From Carboxylicivirga sp. (GTDB taxonomy: Bacteria; Bacteroidota; Bacteroidia; Bacteroidales; Marinilabiliaceae): 64,000 nucleotides of DNA. Shown piece after piece: positions 16,617 to 24,464 of this stretch (positions are counted from its first letter, which is position 1; each line of letters opens with the position of its first letter). The stretch covers positions 98,929 through 162,928 of the forward strand of contig JAOARW010000121.1 in assembly GCA_025210475.1 (NCBI GenBank), read 5' to 3'. The notes beneath the pieces are model-generated. The model worked only from the letters and a program-made list of their open reading frames with translations, had not been told where the DNA came from and made no database searches. The position numbers and the translations under genes are program-made.

Positions 16617-17567
16617 TTATAACGAATTCAAATAGTCAGTCACATTCTTCTCAACACGACCAACCACTTCAGAAACATCTGCTTTTTCGAACTTATCGCC
16701 AGTGATGCTTTCATAAAGTTCAATGTAGCGCTCAGAAACTTGCCCAACAAACTCATCTTTCATTTCAGGTAATGTATCACCTTCACGTCCCTGGAAATCA
16801 TTTTCCATCAACCACTCACGAACAAACTCTTTCGACAATTGCTTTTGGTTTTCACCTTTGTCGAAACGCTCCTGGTATCCATCAGCATAGAAATAACGCG
16901 ATGAATCTGGTGTGTGAATTTCATCGATCAGGTAAATTTTACCATCTTTTTTACCAAATTCGTATTTCGTGTCAACTAGAATCAGACCCATTTCTTTGGC
17001 AATTTCGCTTCCGCGCTTAAATAGCTCTAAAGAAATACGTTCCAGTTCTTTATACTCCTCTTCAGAAACCAAACCTTGCTTGATAATTTCTTCACGAGTA
17101 ATGTTTTCATCGTGTGCACCTTGTTCAGCTTTGGTTGTTGGTGTTAGAATTGGTTGTGGAAAAGCCTGGTGTTCTTTCATGCCGTCAGGAATTGGAACAC
17201 CACAAATATCACGTCCGCCATCCTTGTATAAACGCCATGAGCTACCGGTTAAATACCCACGTACAATCATTTCAACAGGATAGGTTTCGCACATGTGACC
17301 AACAGTTACGGTTGGATCTGGGGTAGCAATCTTCCAGTTTGGAACAATGTCAGCTGTGGCATCCAGGAATTTAGCTGCAATTTGGTTCAATACCTGACCT
17401 TTAAAAGGAATGCCCTTTGGAAGCACCACATCAAAAGCTGAAATACGGTCAGAAACCACCATTACCAGGTAGTCGTCGTTAATGTTGTAAACGTCACGAA
17501 CTTTTCCTTTGTAAACACTTTTTTGTCCCGGAAAATTGTAATCCGTTTTAACAATTGCTTTACTCAT
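16617..17567 (-). CDS. purC: SAICAR synthetase (purine biosynthesis)
   Basis: Phosphoribosylaminoimidazole-succinocarboxamide synthase, which joins aspartate to CAIR in an ATP-dependent step of IMP synthesis; cytosolic. It is of the longer (about 315-residue) type: YKGKVRDVYNI near the start, then VVSDRISAFDVVLPKGIPFKG, RGYLTGSSW, LILVDTKYEFG and DEIHTPDSSRY. The start MSKAIVKTDYNF is preferred over a Met two codons upstream (17573) because homologues begin there. It follows phoH by 41 bases on the same strand, a pairing I recall as common in Bacteroidota. A terminator follows. Confidence 0.95.
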   Translation of the reverse strand: MSKAIVKTDYNFPGQKSVYKGKVRDVYNINDDYLVMVVSDRISAFDVVLPKGIPFKGQVLNQIAAKFLDATADIVPNWKIATPDPTVTVGHMCETYPVEMIVRGYLTGSSWRLYKDGGRDICGVPIPDGMKEHQAFPQPILTPTTKAEQGAHDENITREEIIKQGLVSEEEYKELERISLELFKRGSEIAKEMGLILVDTKYEFGKKDGKIYLIDEIHTPDSSRYFYADGYQERFDKGENQKQLSKEFVREWLMENDFQGREGDTLPEMKDEFVGQVSERYIELYESITGDKFEKADVSEVVGRVEKNVTDYLNSL

Positions 17568-17608
17568 AATCATTAGTTTATATCAATATTTGTTTCCCTT
17601 AGTTTCTG

Positions 17609-18541
17609 TTATTCTTTATCGTATGCTTCTACAATATCCTGAACCAACTTGTGTCTAACAATGTCTTTGACTGTAAAGTTTATTCTTTCGACTCTTTTTA
17701 TACCTTTTAATATGCGCATGGCCTGCACCAGGCCTGATTGCTGTTTATTTGGCAAGTCAATTTGTGTGACATCACCGGTTACAATAAACTTTGCATATTC
17801 CCCCATTCGGGTAAGGAACATCTTCATTTGGTTGTTTGTGGTATTTTGCGCCTCGTCTAAAATAACGCAGGCATTGTTGAGTGTTCGTCCCCTCATAAAT
17901 GCCAATGGTGCAATTTGAATGGTGCCATTTTCCATAAACTCCTTTAGCTTAACAGGAGGGATCATATCCTGAAGCGCATCGTATAAGGGTTGCAGATAAG
18001 GATCAATTTTATCTTTCATATCTCCCGGTAAAAATCCCAGTTTTTCCCCTGCTTCAACAGCGGGACGGCTTAAGATGATACGGCGCACCTGACGGTTTTT
18101 TAAAGCTGCAACGGCCAGGGCAATTGCTACATAGGTTTTACCCGATCCGGCAGGACCTACGGCAAACAATAAGTCATTTTTCTTGAATGATTTAACCAGT
18201 TTGTCCTGGTTCTTAGTTCTGGCTTTAATCGGCTTGCCATTAAGGCCGAACAACACCACGTCACTATCACTTCCGGCCTGGGTTAATCGTTCACCAACCA
18301 GTATTTCGTTTAAAGATGATTCTTTAAGTACATTGTACTCGTTATAGTGTTTTAAAAGGAGGTTCACTTTTTCTTCAAAGTCAGCTACTTCTTCGGCATC
18401 CCCAATGGCCTTAAGCCAATTGCCGCGAGCTACAATGTTTAATTTTGGGAAATGATTTTTCAGGAGTTCTAATTTAGCATTTTTAATTCCTAAAAACTCT
18501 ACTAAATCAACAGATTCGAGGTAGATTAACTTTTCTATCAT
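17609..18541 (-). CDS. phoH: PhoH family ATPase
   Basis: 310 residues from the ATG at 18541. A PhoH-type P-loop ATPase: Walker A GPAGSGKT, Walker B VILDEAQNTT, then TGDVTQIDLP. The role of PhoH is not settled; RNA helicase and RNA maturation activities have been proposed. The frame opens with a GTG at 18571, but a TTACTTTG promoter element sits at that codon, so transcription would begin inside the extension. The ATG giving MIEKLIYLESVDLVEFLG, as in homologues, is therefore chosen. First gene of a phoH-purC unit. Confidence 0.93.
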   Translation of the reverse strand: MIEKLIYLESVDLVEFLGIKNAKLELLKNHFPKLNIVARGNWLKAIGDAEEVADFEEKVNLLLKHYNEYNVLKESSLNEILVGERLTQAGSDSDVVLFGLNGKPIKARTKNQDKLVKSFKKNDLLFAVGPAGSGKTYVAIALAVAALKNRQVRRIILSRPAVEAGEKLGFLPGDMKDKIDPYLQPLYDALQDMIPPVKLKEFMENGTIQIAPLAFMRGRTLNNACVILDEAQNTTNNQMKMFLTRMGEYAKFIVTGDVTQIDLPNKQQSGLVQAMRILKGIKRVERINFTVKDIVRHKLVQDIVEAYDKE

Positions 18542-18573
18542 AAAGTGGTTTAATTCCTTAATTTTGTACACTG

Positions 18574-18581
18574 CAAAGTAA
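18574..18581 (-). promoter_or_regulatory. -7 element of phoH
   Basis: Minus-strand TTACTTTG, identical to the pflB element, 33-40 bases before the ATG at 18541. It decides the start codon of phoH because it abuts the GTG at 18571. Confidence 0.5.
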
Positions 18582-18679
18582 CAATATTTTTTGCATTTGA
18601 AAGCTGATAAAAGCCCTATAAGTGGGGTGTAATATTCAAATTATTTCAAATTATTAACTGTTAATTCACTAAAAGAGAT

Positions 18680-19465
18680 ATGAGCCAGGATCGACACGAA
18701 TCAACGATAAAGGTGTTTAATGAACTTCTTAATATTATGGATGAACTTCGAATGAAGTGTCCATGGGATAAAAAGCAAACCAATGAATCGTTGAGAACAT
18801 TAACCATAGAAGAAACCTACGAATTGGCAGATGCCATAATAAAGCAAGATGCGACTTTGATAAAAAAGGAGTTGGGAGATTTGTTATTGCACATTGTTTT
18901 TTATGCCAAAATTGGATCAGAAACAGATGAGTTTACGATGGAAGATGTGATTCGTTCCTTAAATGAAAAACTGATTTATCGTCATCCACATATTTTTGGT
19001 GATGTGGAAGCAAAGGATGCTAAGACAGTAGAAGAGAATTGGGAGAAGCTTAAGCTGAAAGAAAAAGGTGGTAATAAATCGGTACTGGAAGGTGTGCCAC
19101 TTTCGTTGCCAGCTATGGTTAAAGCCAATCGTATACAAGATAAGGCTCGCGGTGTAGGTTTTGATTGGGAGCACAAAGAGCAGGTATGGGATAAGGTTCA
19201 GGAAGAATTAGATGAGTTAAAAGTTGAGATTGAAGCACATGATGAGGATCGCATGGAAGCTGAATTTGGCGATCTGTTATTTTCGGTAATCAATGCAGCG
19301 CGTTTGTATGGCGTTAATCCCGAAAATGCTTTGGAAAGGACTAATCGTAAGTTTATTAAACGATTCAATTATCTCGAAGAAAAGACCTTGAAGGTCGGCA
19401 GAGACCTGAAAAAGATGAGTTTGGCTGAAATGGATGAAATATGGGAAGAAGCTAAGAATCTTTAG
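18680..19465 (+). CDS. mazG: Nucleoside triphosphate pyrophosphohydrolase
   Basis: 261-residue MazG with two tandem all-alpha NTP-PPase domains, hydrolysing (d)NTPs to NMP and pyrophosphate as house-cleaning. The N-terminal LRMKCPWDKKQTNESL, then the EETYELADAI and KKELGDLLLHIVFYAKI helices, carry the EExxE and D metal ligands. The second domain repeats this (EELDELKVEIE, EAEFGDLLFSVINAAR). Cytosolic, monocistronic, divergent from phoH. Confidence 0.95.
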   Translation: MSQDRHESTIKVFNELLNIMDELRMKCPWDKKQTNESLRTLTIEETYELADAIIKQDATLIKKELGDLLLHIVFYAKIGSETDEFTMEDVIRSLNEKLIYRHPHIFGDVEAKDAKTVEENWEKLKLKEKGGNKSVLEGVPLSLPAMVKANRIQDKARGVGFDWEHKEQVWDKVQEELDELKVEIEAHDEDRMEAEFGDLLFSVINAARLYGVNPENALERTNRKFIKRFNYLEEKTLKVGRDLKKMSLAEMDEIWEEAKNL

Positions 19466-19854
19466 CCAATTGGGCAATCGGTTTGATGCAGCATGTCTGG
19501 CATTGAAACTCCCTATTTTACTGTTTTTCGACTGATTGCATTAATTTTTTGATGAACGCCTTTATTGGGTAAAAGTGATTTAACAATATTGAGTTATATA
19601 ATGGCATTTATTAATATTGCTATTTGAGGATTATTACGGGTAAGTGTCAGTTGTACAGGTGGATGTGGTGTTTTGTTATTCGTTTGAGCTTTAAATAGAA
19701 TAACTCGTTTAAGAGAACTTATATATAAATGAAGTGAAAAAGTCAAGTTGTTAATCATTGAAAATAGATCATTAATCACAAAATATCATCCGTTCGTCAA
19801 TTGAAAACAACTAATGAGCTATTTGTGGGGTAAACAAAAACGAATTCACAATTC

Positions 19855-19969
19855 ATTAGACACTCAAGGAAACTGAAACGGACGGTTTCTTGAACACCCA
19901 ACACTATTCAACATCCTTTTACCTCTGCAGCCCGATTCCAACCCAAGTGAAAACTGCAGAGGTTTTTTT
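19855..19969 (+). ncRNA. Candidate structured RNA, copy A
   Basis: A hairpin (CAAGGAAACT, 19865-19874, with GGTTTCTTG, 19884-19892) presents the loop GAAACGGAC. A single-stranded CAACATCCTTTT follows. A perfect 10-bp terminator stem ends the element: ACCTCTGCAG, 19921-19930, with CTGCAGAGGT, 19954-19963, then T7. The large terminator loop contains AACCCAAG. The same order of parts recurs 200 bases downstream, where the stems are changed but still pair, which is evidence for a functional RNA. It could be a trans-acting sRNA or a leader with a terminator; the family is unknown to me. The 5' end is a guess. Confidence 0.6.
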
Positions 19970-20068
19970 ATGCCATTATTTAATATTTATCAATGCGAAG
20001 CGTCAGTTGGTCAAAACAAATCAACGATTACCCCTATAGCAATGTATATGTAAATGATTTTGCAAAAA

Positions 20069-20167
20069 TAAAACACTCGTAATCGAAACGGACGATTACA
20101 CATGCATTAATCAACAACCTTTCGCCTCTGTAGCATTCTAGCCCAAGAATAACTATGGAGGTTTTTT
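20069..20167 (+). ncRNA. Candidate structured RNA, copy B
   Basis: GTAATC (20079-20084) and GATTAC (20094-20099) form a perfect stem with the same GAAACGGAC loop as copy A. Then come CAACAACCTTTC, a terminator stem (CCTCTGTAG, 20125-20133, with CTATGGAGG, 20153-20161) with T6, and a loop containing AGCCCAAG. TGATTTTG at 20055-20062 is one mismatch from a -7 element and predicts a start near 20069, just before the first stem. The end lies about 160 bases before the Crp/Fnr gene. Confidence 0.6.
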
Positions 20168-20328
20168 ATTGGATTGACCAAAGGATTGCACCTCTGTAAA
20201 CGAAATGCTTAGCCAATAATTTCGCTTTGATATACTGTGATTAAACAACTATTTTTTATAAAAGAGTTTTTAGTTTATAAAAAGAAATTCGTATGTTGGC
20301 AATTAGACAATAATTAGCTAAGAAAGAC

Positions 20329-20991
20329 ATGCCATTAAGCAGTATACTCAAACATATTCAGGCCGACGAGCAATTGTGGAATGAAGCGATTAAACAATGT
20401 TCTTACTATAAAAGTGGTGAGGTTGTTTATGAGCAGGATACGAATATGAAACACGCTTACTTTGTAAAAAAAGGTTTGTTAAAGATATATAGGATTGGTT
20501 CCAAGGGAGAACAACAGATTGTTCGATTGATTAAGGAGGGTGACCTGTTTGGATTTCACTCATTACTTGGGGATGAACCAGAGGTGACCGCGTGTGAAAG
20601 TCTGACTGATAGTGAGGTGTGTCTTGTGCCGGGCGAAGCTTTTAAAAAGACAATTAGTGAAAACAAAGAACTGACGGATTTACTCATTAAGAAGACTTGC
20701 GATGAGTTAAAAAACTCCTATAATTCATTGGTTGAGTTATCGCAACGAACCGTGAGGGGGCGTTTGGCTAATCTTCTTTTAAAGCTTCAGGATTTATTTA
20801 AAACATCGGCAGATGAAGCTATTCCTCTAGTGATCTCAAGATTGGATATGGCGCGTTGGATTGGGACTTCCAAGGAATCGGTAAGTCGGTTGATTACCGA
20901 ATTTAAAAATGATGGCATTATACGTTTCGACCGACGCGAGCTGATAATCACCAATAAAGAAAAACTGGAGAGAATAATAATGCTTTCCTGA
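20329..20991 (+). CDS. Crp/Fnr family transcription regulator
   Basis: 220 residues: an N-terminal cyclic-nucleotide-binding-like domain (about 10-125, with GLLKIYRIGSKGEQQIVRLIKEGDLFG) and a C-terminal winged helix (RLDMARWIGTSKESVSRLI, about 172-190). There is only one Cys in the N-terminal part (Cys24), so an Fnr-type [4Fe-4S] sensor is not present; the effector is unknown. Its position after the tandem RNA elements raises the possibility that they form its leader, although each carries its own terminator. A palindrome of matching type lies upstream of pflB. Confidence 0.9.
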   Translation: MPLSSILKHIQADEQLWNEAIKQCSYYKSGEVVYEQDTNMKHAYFVKKGLLKIYRIGSKGEQQIVRLIKEGDLFGFHSLLGDEPEVTACESLTDSEVCLVPGEAFKKTISENKELTDLLIKKTCDELKNSYNSLVELSQRTVRGRLANLLLKLQDLFKTSADEAIPLVISRLDMARWIGTSKESVSRLITEFKNDGIIRFDRRELIITNKEKLERIIMLS

Positions 20992-21017
20992 TAAAGTGCC
21001 GTATTGCCTGATCTTCT

Positions 21018-21677
21018 TTACTGCTCGGAAACCAGTTTAAGGTATTTTTTAAGGATGCTGATTATATCATGATCATTAAGACGAGCATTATGAATATCTT
21101 TTTTTAATGCAGGATAGTCCTTAAAAATGTAAGTTAATGTTCCTAAATACTCTTTACGAACAGGATTATAGGATCGTGTATTAGTAAATCCTTGATTGTT
21201 AAAAAATACCTGTTCATTTTCTTTATAAGTTGATCTGGTTTGCAAAAGGGTGTATGTTTGGTCGTCTTTTTCTAATACATAAGCGATATCATTTACATAT
21301 TTGATGTCGTTTAGTTCATAGATTGGTAAATAAATCTTATATAAGCTCACTTTATTTTCAAATATTAATTCCCCAAATCCTTGTGTAGTGTCTTTACTGC
21401 TATTAATGTAAGAAAGGGATTTGAAAAATCGATTTTTACCATGAAAACAAAAGGAGGATATGTCTGCAGGTAAGTAAATACTAATTGAATCACTTCCCAT
21501 ATTATCTTTAAATTTGACTGTCTCGCAAAGTGAATTATTTGCAGAATACTTAAGGTTGCCCTCAATTGTATCACCTTTATTTGTTATTATATATCCCTCT
21601 TTAAATTTTCTTTTTTGAGATAATGAAGTAAAAGGAATAATAATTAGGAATGTGGTAATCAAGAGTAATTTAATCAT
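21018..21677 (-). CDS. Hypothetical exported protein
   Basis: 219 residues with a signal peptide (MIKLLLITTFLIIIPFTSLSQ) and a mostly beta mature part beginning KRKFKEGYIITNKGDTIEGNLKY. This 'xGYIIxxxGDTIxG' opening is common in exported Bacteroidota proteins of unknown function. No catalytic motif was recognised. It converges with the Crp/Fnr gene with a 26-base gap and no obvious terminator between them. Confidence 0.65.
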   Translation of the reverse strand: MIKLLLITTFLIIIPFTSLSQKRKFKEGYIITNKGDTIEGNLKYSANNSLCETVKFKDNMGSDSISIYLPADISSFCFHGKNRFFKSLSYINSSKDTTQGFGELIFENKVSLYKIYLPIYELNDIKYVNDIAYVLEKDDQTYTLLQTRSTYKENEQVFFNNQGFTNTRSYNPVRKEYLGTLTYIFKDYPALKKDIHNARLNDHDIISILKKYLKLVSEQ

Positions 21678-21800
21678 CTGAGGCCGTGTTATTAACTATC
21701 CTGTAAATTTATAAACCTTTATTAATAAGTAAAATGGATAAAGTTACTAAGTGGTTGCTTTATTGGAAGTAGATAATAGTTATTAAAAGTCTAATATAAA

Positions 21801-21830
21801 TAATCCCAACATTCCTGAATGTTGGGATTA
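21801..21830. terminator. Perfect hairpin, possible terminator
   Basis: TAATCCCAACAT (21801-21812) and ATGTTGGGATTA (21819-21830) pair perfectly around a short loop. The T-run is weak on both strands. It sits between two minus-strand genes and probably ends the NUDIX-gene transcript. Confidence 0.6.
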
Positions 21831-21870
21831 CTATCTTATATCCTCAAAGGAAATGAGTGTTTGTCAACTG

Positions 21871-21975
21871 TTATTTTTTATTGAGCGGTAGCTCTACACC
21901 AAAATCTTTCTTTTTATCTTCAAACTTAAGTAACAGGGCAAAGACGAGGCCAAGTAAGCTAACGCCGGCGAACAT
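21871..21975 (-). pseudogene. 34-codon transporter-tail remnant, or small coupled ORF
   Basis: The minus strand reads ATG (21975-21973) to TAA (21873-21871) and encodes MFAGVSLLGLVFALLLK followed by FEDKKKDFGVELPLNKK. That is one transmembrane helix plus a charged tail, resembling the C-terminus of an MFS-type transporter. The ATG shares a base with the TGA of the NUDIX-fusion gene (TGATG), an arrangement that would permit translational coupling. I favour the remnant of a lost transporter gene; a real small membrane protein is the alternative. Confidence 0.45.
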
Positions 21976-23033
21976 CAGAATTGTTGCTTGTATTTTTCAA
22001 ACTCAAATTCAAAGTTAGGGGTAAATATGCCTTTCCCTTTGTTTTCCATTATTTCGTCGAACGACCAGAATCGAACTTCTTCCACTTCAGTCTTGTCAAA
22101 ATTAAAAGGGCCCCGATGGTCTGTAACAAAACTAAATACCAGTTCATTTTCGACCGAACTAGTCCATTTGTATTGTCCAAGCGCTCTGACTTTAAAAGAT
22201 TTCAGACCAATTTCCTCTGAAGTCTCTCTTTGTAATGCTGTTTCGATGCTTTCGCCAACAGAAACATGTCCACCAACTGCAGTATCCCATTTTCCAGGCT
22301 GAATCAATTTATGTGCCGGGCGTTTTTGCAGTAATATTTTACCCTTGTGAATCACATGCAGATGAACCACCGGATGCATTAAAAAAGATTTAGCATGTAC
22401 AATGGAACGAGGTGCCGAACCGGTTATTTTACCTGTGTCATCAACCAGTGGCAGCCATTCCTCATTTTGATAACGAATGTTTTGCTTTCGTTTTATCAAC
22501 CATTCATAAGCCATGTAAAATCCCATAACAACAAATAATCCAGCACTTCCAAGAAACTTCCACAGCGTATCATCTTTAATGAAAGAAGAAGCTGTTGTGG
22601 CCAAGGAATAGATGAGTAATAGCCAAAATATCCGTTTCATACTTTGTTGCATCATCCAGAGGTGGTAAGTGTTCATTTCAACACTTTTCATATAGCGTTG
22701 AGTCATTTGCAACATTAGGTTGTGTTTCGAGAAGGCCGAAAAACCAATGAGTCCTGTCATCATTAAACTGATAATGCCAGGTTTTAATTTGAAAAATAAG
22801 TCATTATCCAAAGCGATGGAAACAACCCCCAATGCAACGATTAAGCCTACGTCAAACAAAATGAAGCGTTCAATTCGTCGTTCTTTTACATAGCCATATA
22901 TTAATTCGATTATTCCAATAATAATGGCTGTAATTAAGCCGTAAACAGTTCCCCATATTTCATCAACCACTATAAATACAATGATGGGCAGAAAGCCGGG
23001 CAGGAGGCGTTTAATCAGTTGAAGTTTGTCCAT
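21975..23033 (-). CDS. Membrane domain-NUDIX hydrolase fusion
   Basis: 352 residues. Residues 1-180 hold five or more hydrophobic segments and resemble intracellular septation protein A/VC0807-like membrane domains (LLPGFLPIIVFIVVDEIWG). Residues 210-352 are a NUDIX domain with a complete Nudix box at 255-277 (GHVSVGE...RETSEEIGL). This part, with HLHVIHKGKILLQKRP and KWDTAVGGHV, looks most like the isopentenyl-diphosphate-isomerase-type or YfcD-like group that hydrolyses nucleoside diphosphate derivatives. A membrane-anchored NUDIX enzyme facing the cytosol is inferred; the substrate is unknown. Confidence 0.8.
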   Translation of the reverse strand: MDKLQLIKRLLPGFLPIIVFIVVDEIWGTVYGLITAIIIGIIELIYGYVKERRIERFILFDVGLIVALGVVSIALDNDLFFKLKPGIISLMMTGLIGFSAFSKHNLMLQMTQRYMKSVEMNTYHLWMMQQSMKRIFWLLLIYSLATTASSFIKDDTLWKFLGSAGLFVVMGFYMAYEWLIKRKQNIRYQNEEWLPLVDDTGKITGSAPRSIVHAKSFLMHPVVHLHVIHKGKILLQKRPAHKLIQPGKWDTAVGGHVSVGESIETALQRETSEEIGLKSFKVRALGQYKWTSSVENELVFSFVTDHRGPFNFDKTEVEEVRFWSFDEIMENKGKGIFTPNFEFEFEKYKQQF

Positions 23034-23133
23034 AATTTAAAAAATGAAGTGCGAAGATAAAAAACTTTGATCAGCTGTAATATTCTTCAAACAGAATGGG
23101 TTTTGCCGCAGTGATATTTATACACAGATATCA

Positions 23134-24297
23134 ATGCTGTCATCCTTTTTATTACTTTTGTGTACTGTTATTGCTGAAACATTATCTATGAACAGTTACA
23201 CTATTCAGTTGCTGGTGCCTTTTGCATCTTTTCTTTCATTTATGATGGTATTTCTATCGATACCAACCATCTTGCGGGTGGCACATTCTAAAAATCTTTT
23301 CGACGAACCTAATAAACGAAGTGTACATCGTATGCGCATTCCAACATTGGGGGGGCTGGCTATCTTTGTGGGATTTTTATTTACCTATTCTTTGTTTGTT
23401 GATTGGTTTAAGTTTATTGAGATACCATTTCTTATTCCGGCTTTATTAATCATTTTTGGAATAGGGATAAAGGATGATATTTTGGTAACAGCACCAATGG
23501 TGAAACTTGGAGGGCAGTTGATTGCTGTGATCATAATTGTTGGTTTGGGAGGATTGCAAATAACCGATTTTCACGGCTTTTTTGGTTTACAGCCTGATCC
23601 TTTTTGGGGCACGATACTAACCATTGTCGGAATGGTGTTTATTATCAATGGTTTTAATCTGATTGATGGCATTGATGGTTTAGCGGCAATTACCGGAATT
23701 ATTACCATGTTGTCCTTCTCAACCTGGTACTTTATCAACGAGGATTACCACATTCCAACACTTGCGGCAGCGCTTGTGGGCGGATTGTTTGCGTTTGCTT
23801 ACTACAATATTTTCTCAAAGCGCCAGAAGATTTTTATGGGAGATACAGGTTCTCTTATTTTAGGTTTTTTAGTGGCTGTTGTAGCTGTTCATTTTAGTGA
23901 GTTTAACCGCCCTGACAATCAATACAAGCTAGTGAGTACCATGAATAGTGCTCCTGCTGTAGCGATGGCCATTCTTATTGTGCCGATAGTTGATACTATG
24001 CGCGTGTTTATGCTGCGTGTGGCACAAGGAAATTCGCCTTTTATGGCGGATAAAAATCATATCCACCACCGCATGTTGGCTTTGGGATTCACACATCTGC
24101 AAATTAGTTTAATTATTGGTGCCATTAATATTGGGTTTGTCATATTAGGATTTGCGTTGCGCAATTTAGGGATGCTAAAGCTCAGTATAATTATTTTATC
24201 ACTTGGATTTGCTGTAGCGTACATTCCATCAATTGTATTGTATTATAAACGTCGTCATTTTATTCGTCGCCTGCGAAGTATTCGTAAACATCGATAA
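23134..24297 (+). CDS. WecA/MraY-like polyprenyl-phosphate glycosyl-1-phosphate transferase
   Basis: 387-residue polytopic membrane enzyme (about 10-11 helices) of the GT4/MraY superfamily. It transfers a HexNAc-1-phosphate from UDP-sugar to undecaprenyl phosphate, the first step of O-antigen, capsule or similar glycans. Motifs in order are FDEPNKRSVH, GIKDD, NGFNLIDGIDGLA, MGDTGSLILGF and the cytosolic HIHHRM loop typical of the WecA group. An internal Met (MNSYTIQL, 23188) is an alternative start. It is not part of a visible polysaccharide cluster. Confidence 0.9.
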   Translation: MLSSFLLLLCTVIAETLSMNSYTIQLLVPFASFLSFMMVFLSIPTILRVAHSKNLFDEPNKRSVHRMRIPTLGGLAIFVGFLFTYSLFVDWFKFIEIPFLIPALLIIFGIGIKDDILVTAPMVKLGGQLIAVIIIVGLGGLQITDFHGFFGLQPDPFWGTILTIVGMVFIINGFNLIDGIDGLAAITGIITMLSFSTWYFINEDYHIPTLAAALVGGLFAFAYYNIFSKRQKIFMGDTGSLILGFLVAVVAVHFSEFNRPDNQYKLVSTMNSAPAVAMAILIVPIVDTMRVFMLRVAQGNSPFMADKNHIHHRMLALGFTHLQISLIIGAINIGFVILGFALRNLGMLKLSIIILSLGFAVAYIPSIVLYYKRRHFIRRLRSIRKHR

Positions 24298-24464
24298 GGT
24301 TTGATATTGAGGATGGTTATTGTTGTTTTGTAAATTCTTGATTTTTAATCGATGAAGCGATTTTACATAGCAAAACTTTGATCTTGAAGAAATCATTTTA
24401 AACATCTGGTCCAATAAGATGTTGATAATTGTAATGAATCTGGATTATTTATTAACGATTTGAA

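Larger units (their letters stand above)
19466..20328. other. Long non-coding spacer with tandem RNA elements
   Basis: About 860 bases without a credible coding frame. The left 390 bases show nothing recognisable. From 19855 to 20167 lie two related hairpin-plus-terminator elements, listed separately. A CACCTCTGTA stretch followed by TTAGCCAATAA (about 20189-20219) resembles part of these elements and may be a third, degenerate copy. The last 100 bases are AT-rich and lead to the Crp/Fnr gene. Confidence 0.6.

Noticed and set aside
20189..20226. Third copy of the tandem RNA element
   Set aside because: Only CACCTCTGTA and TTAGCCAATAA resemble the other copies; the GAAACGGAC hairpin and terminator are missing, so it is noted only as a possible remnant.
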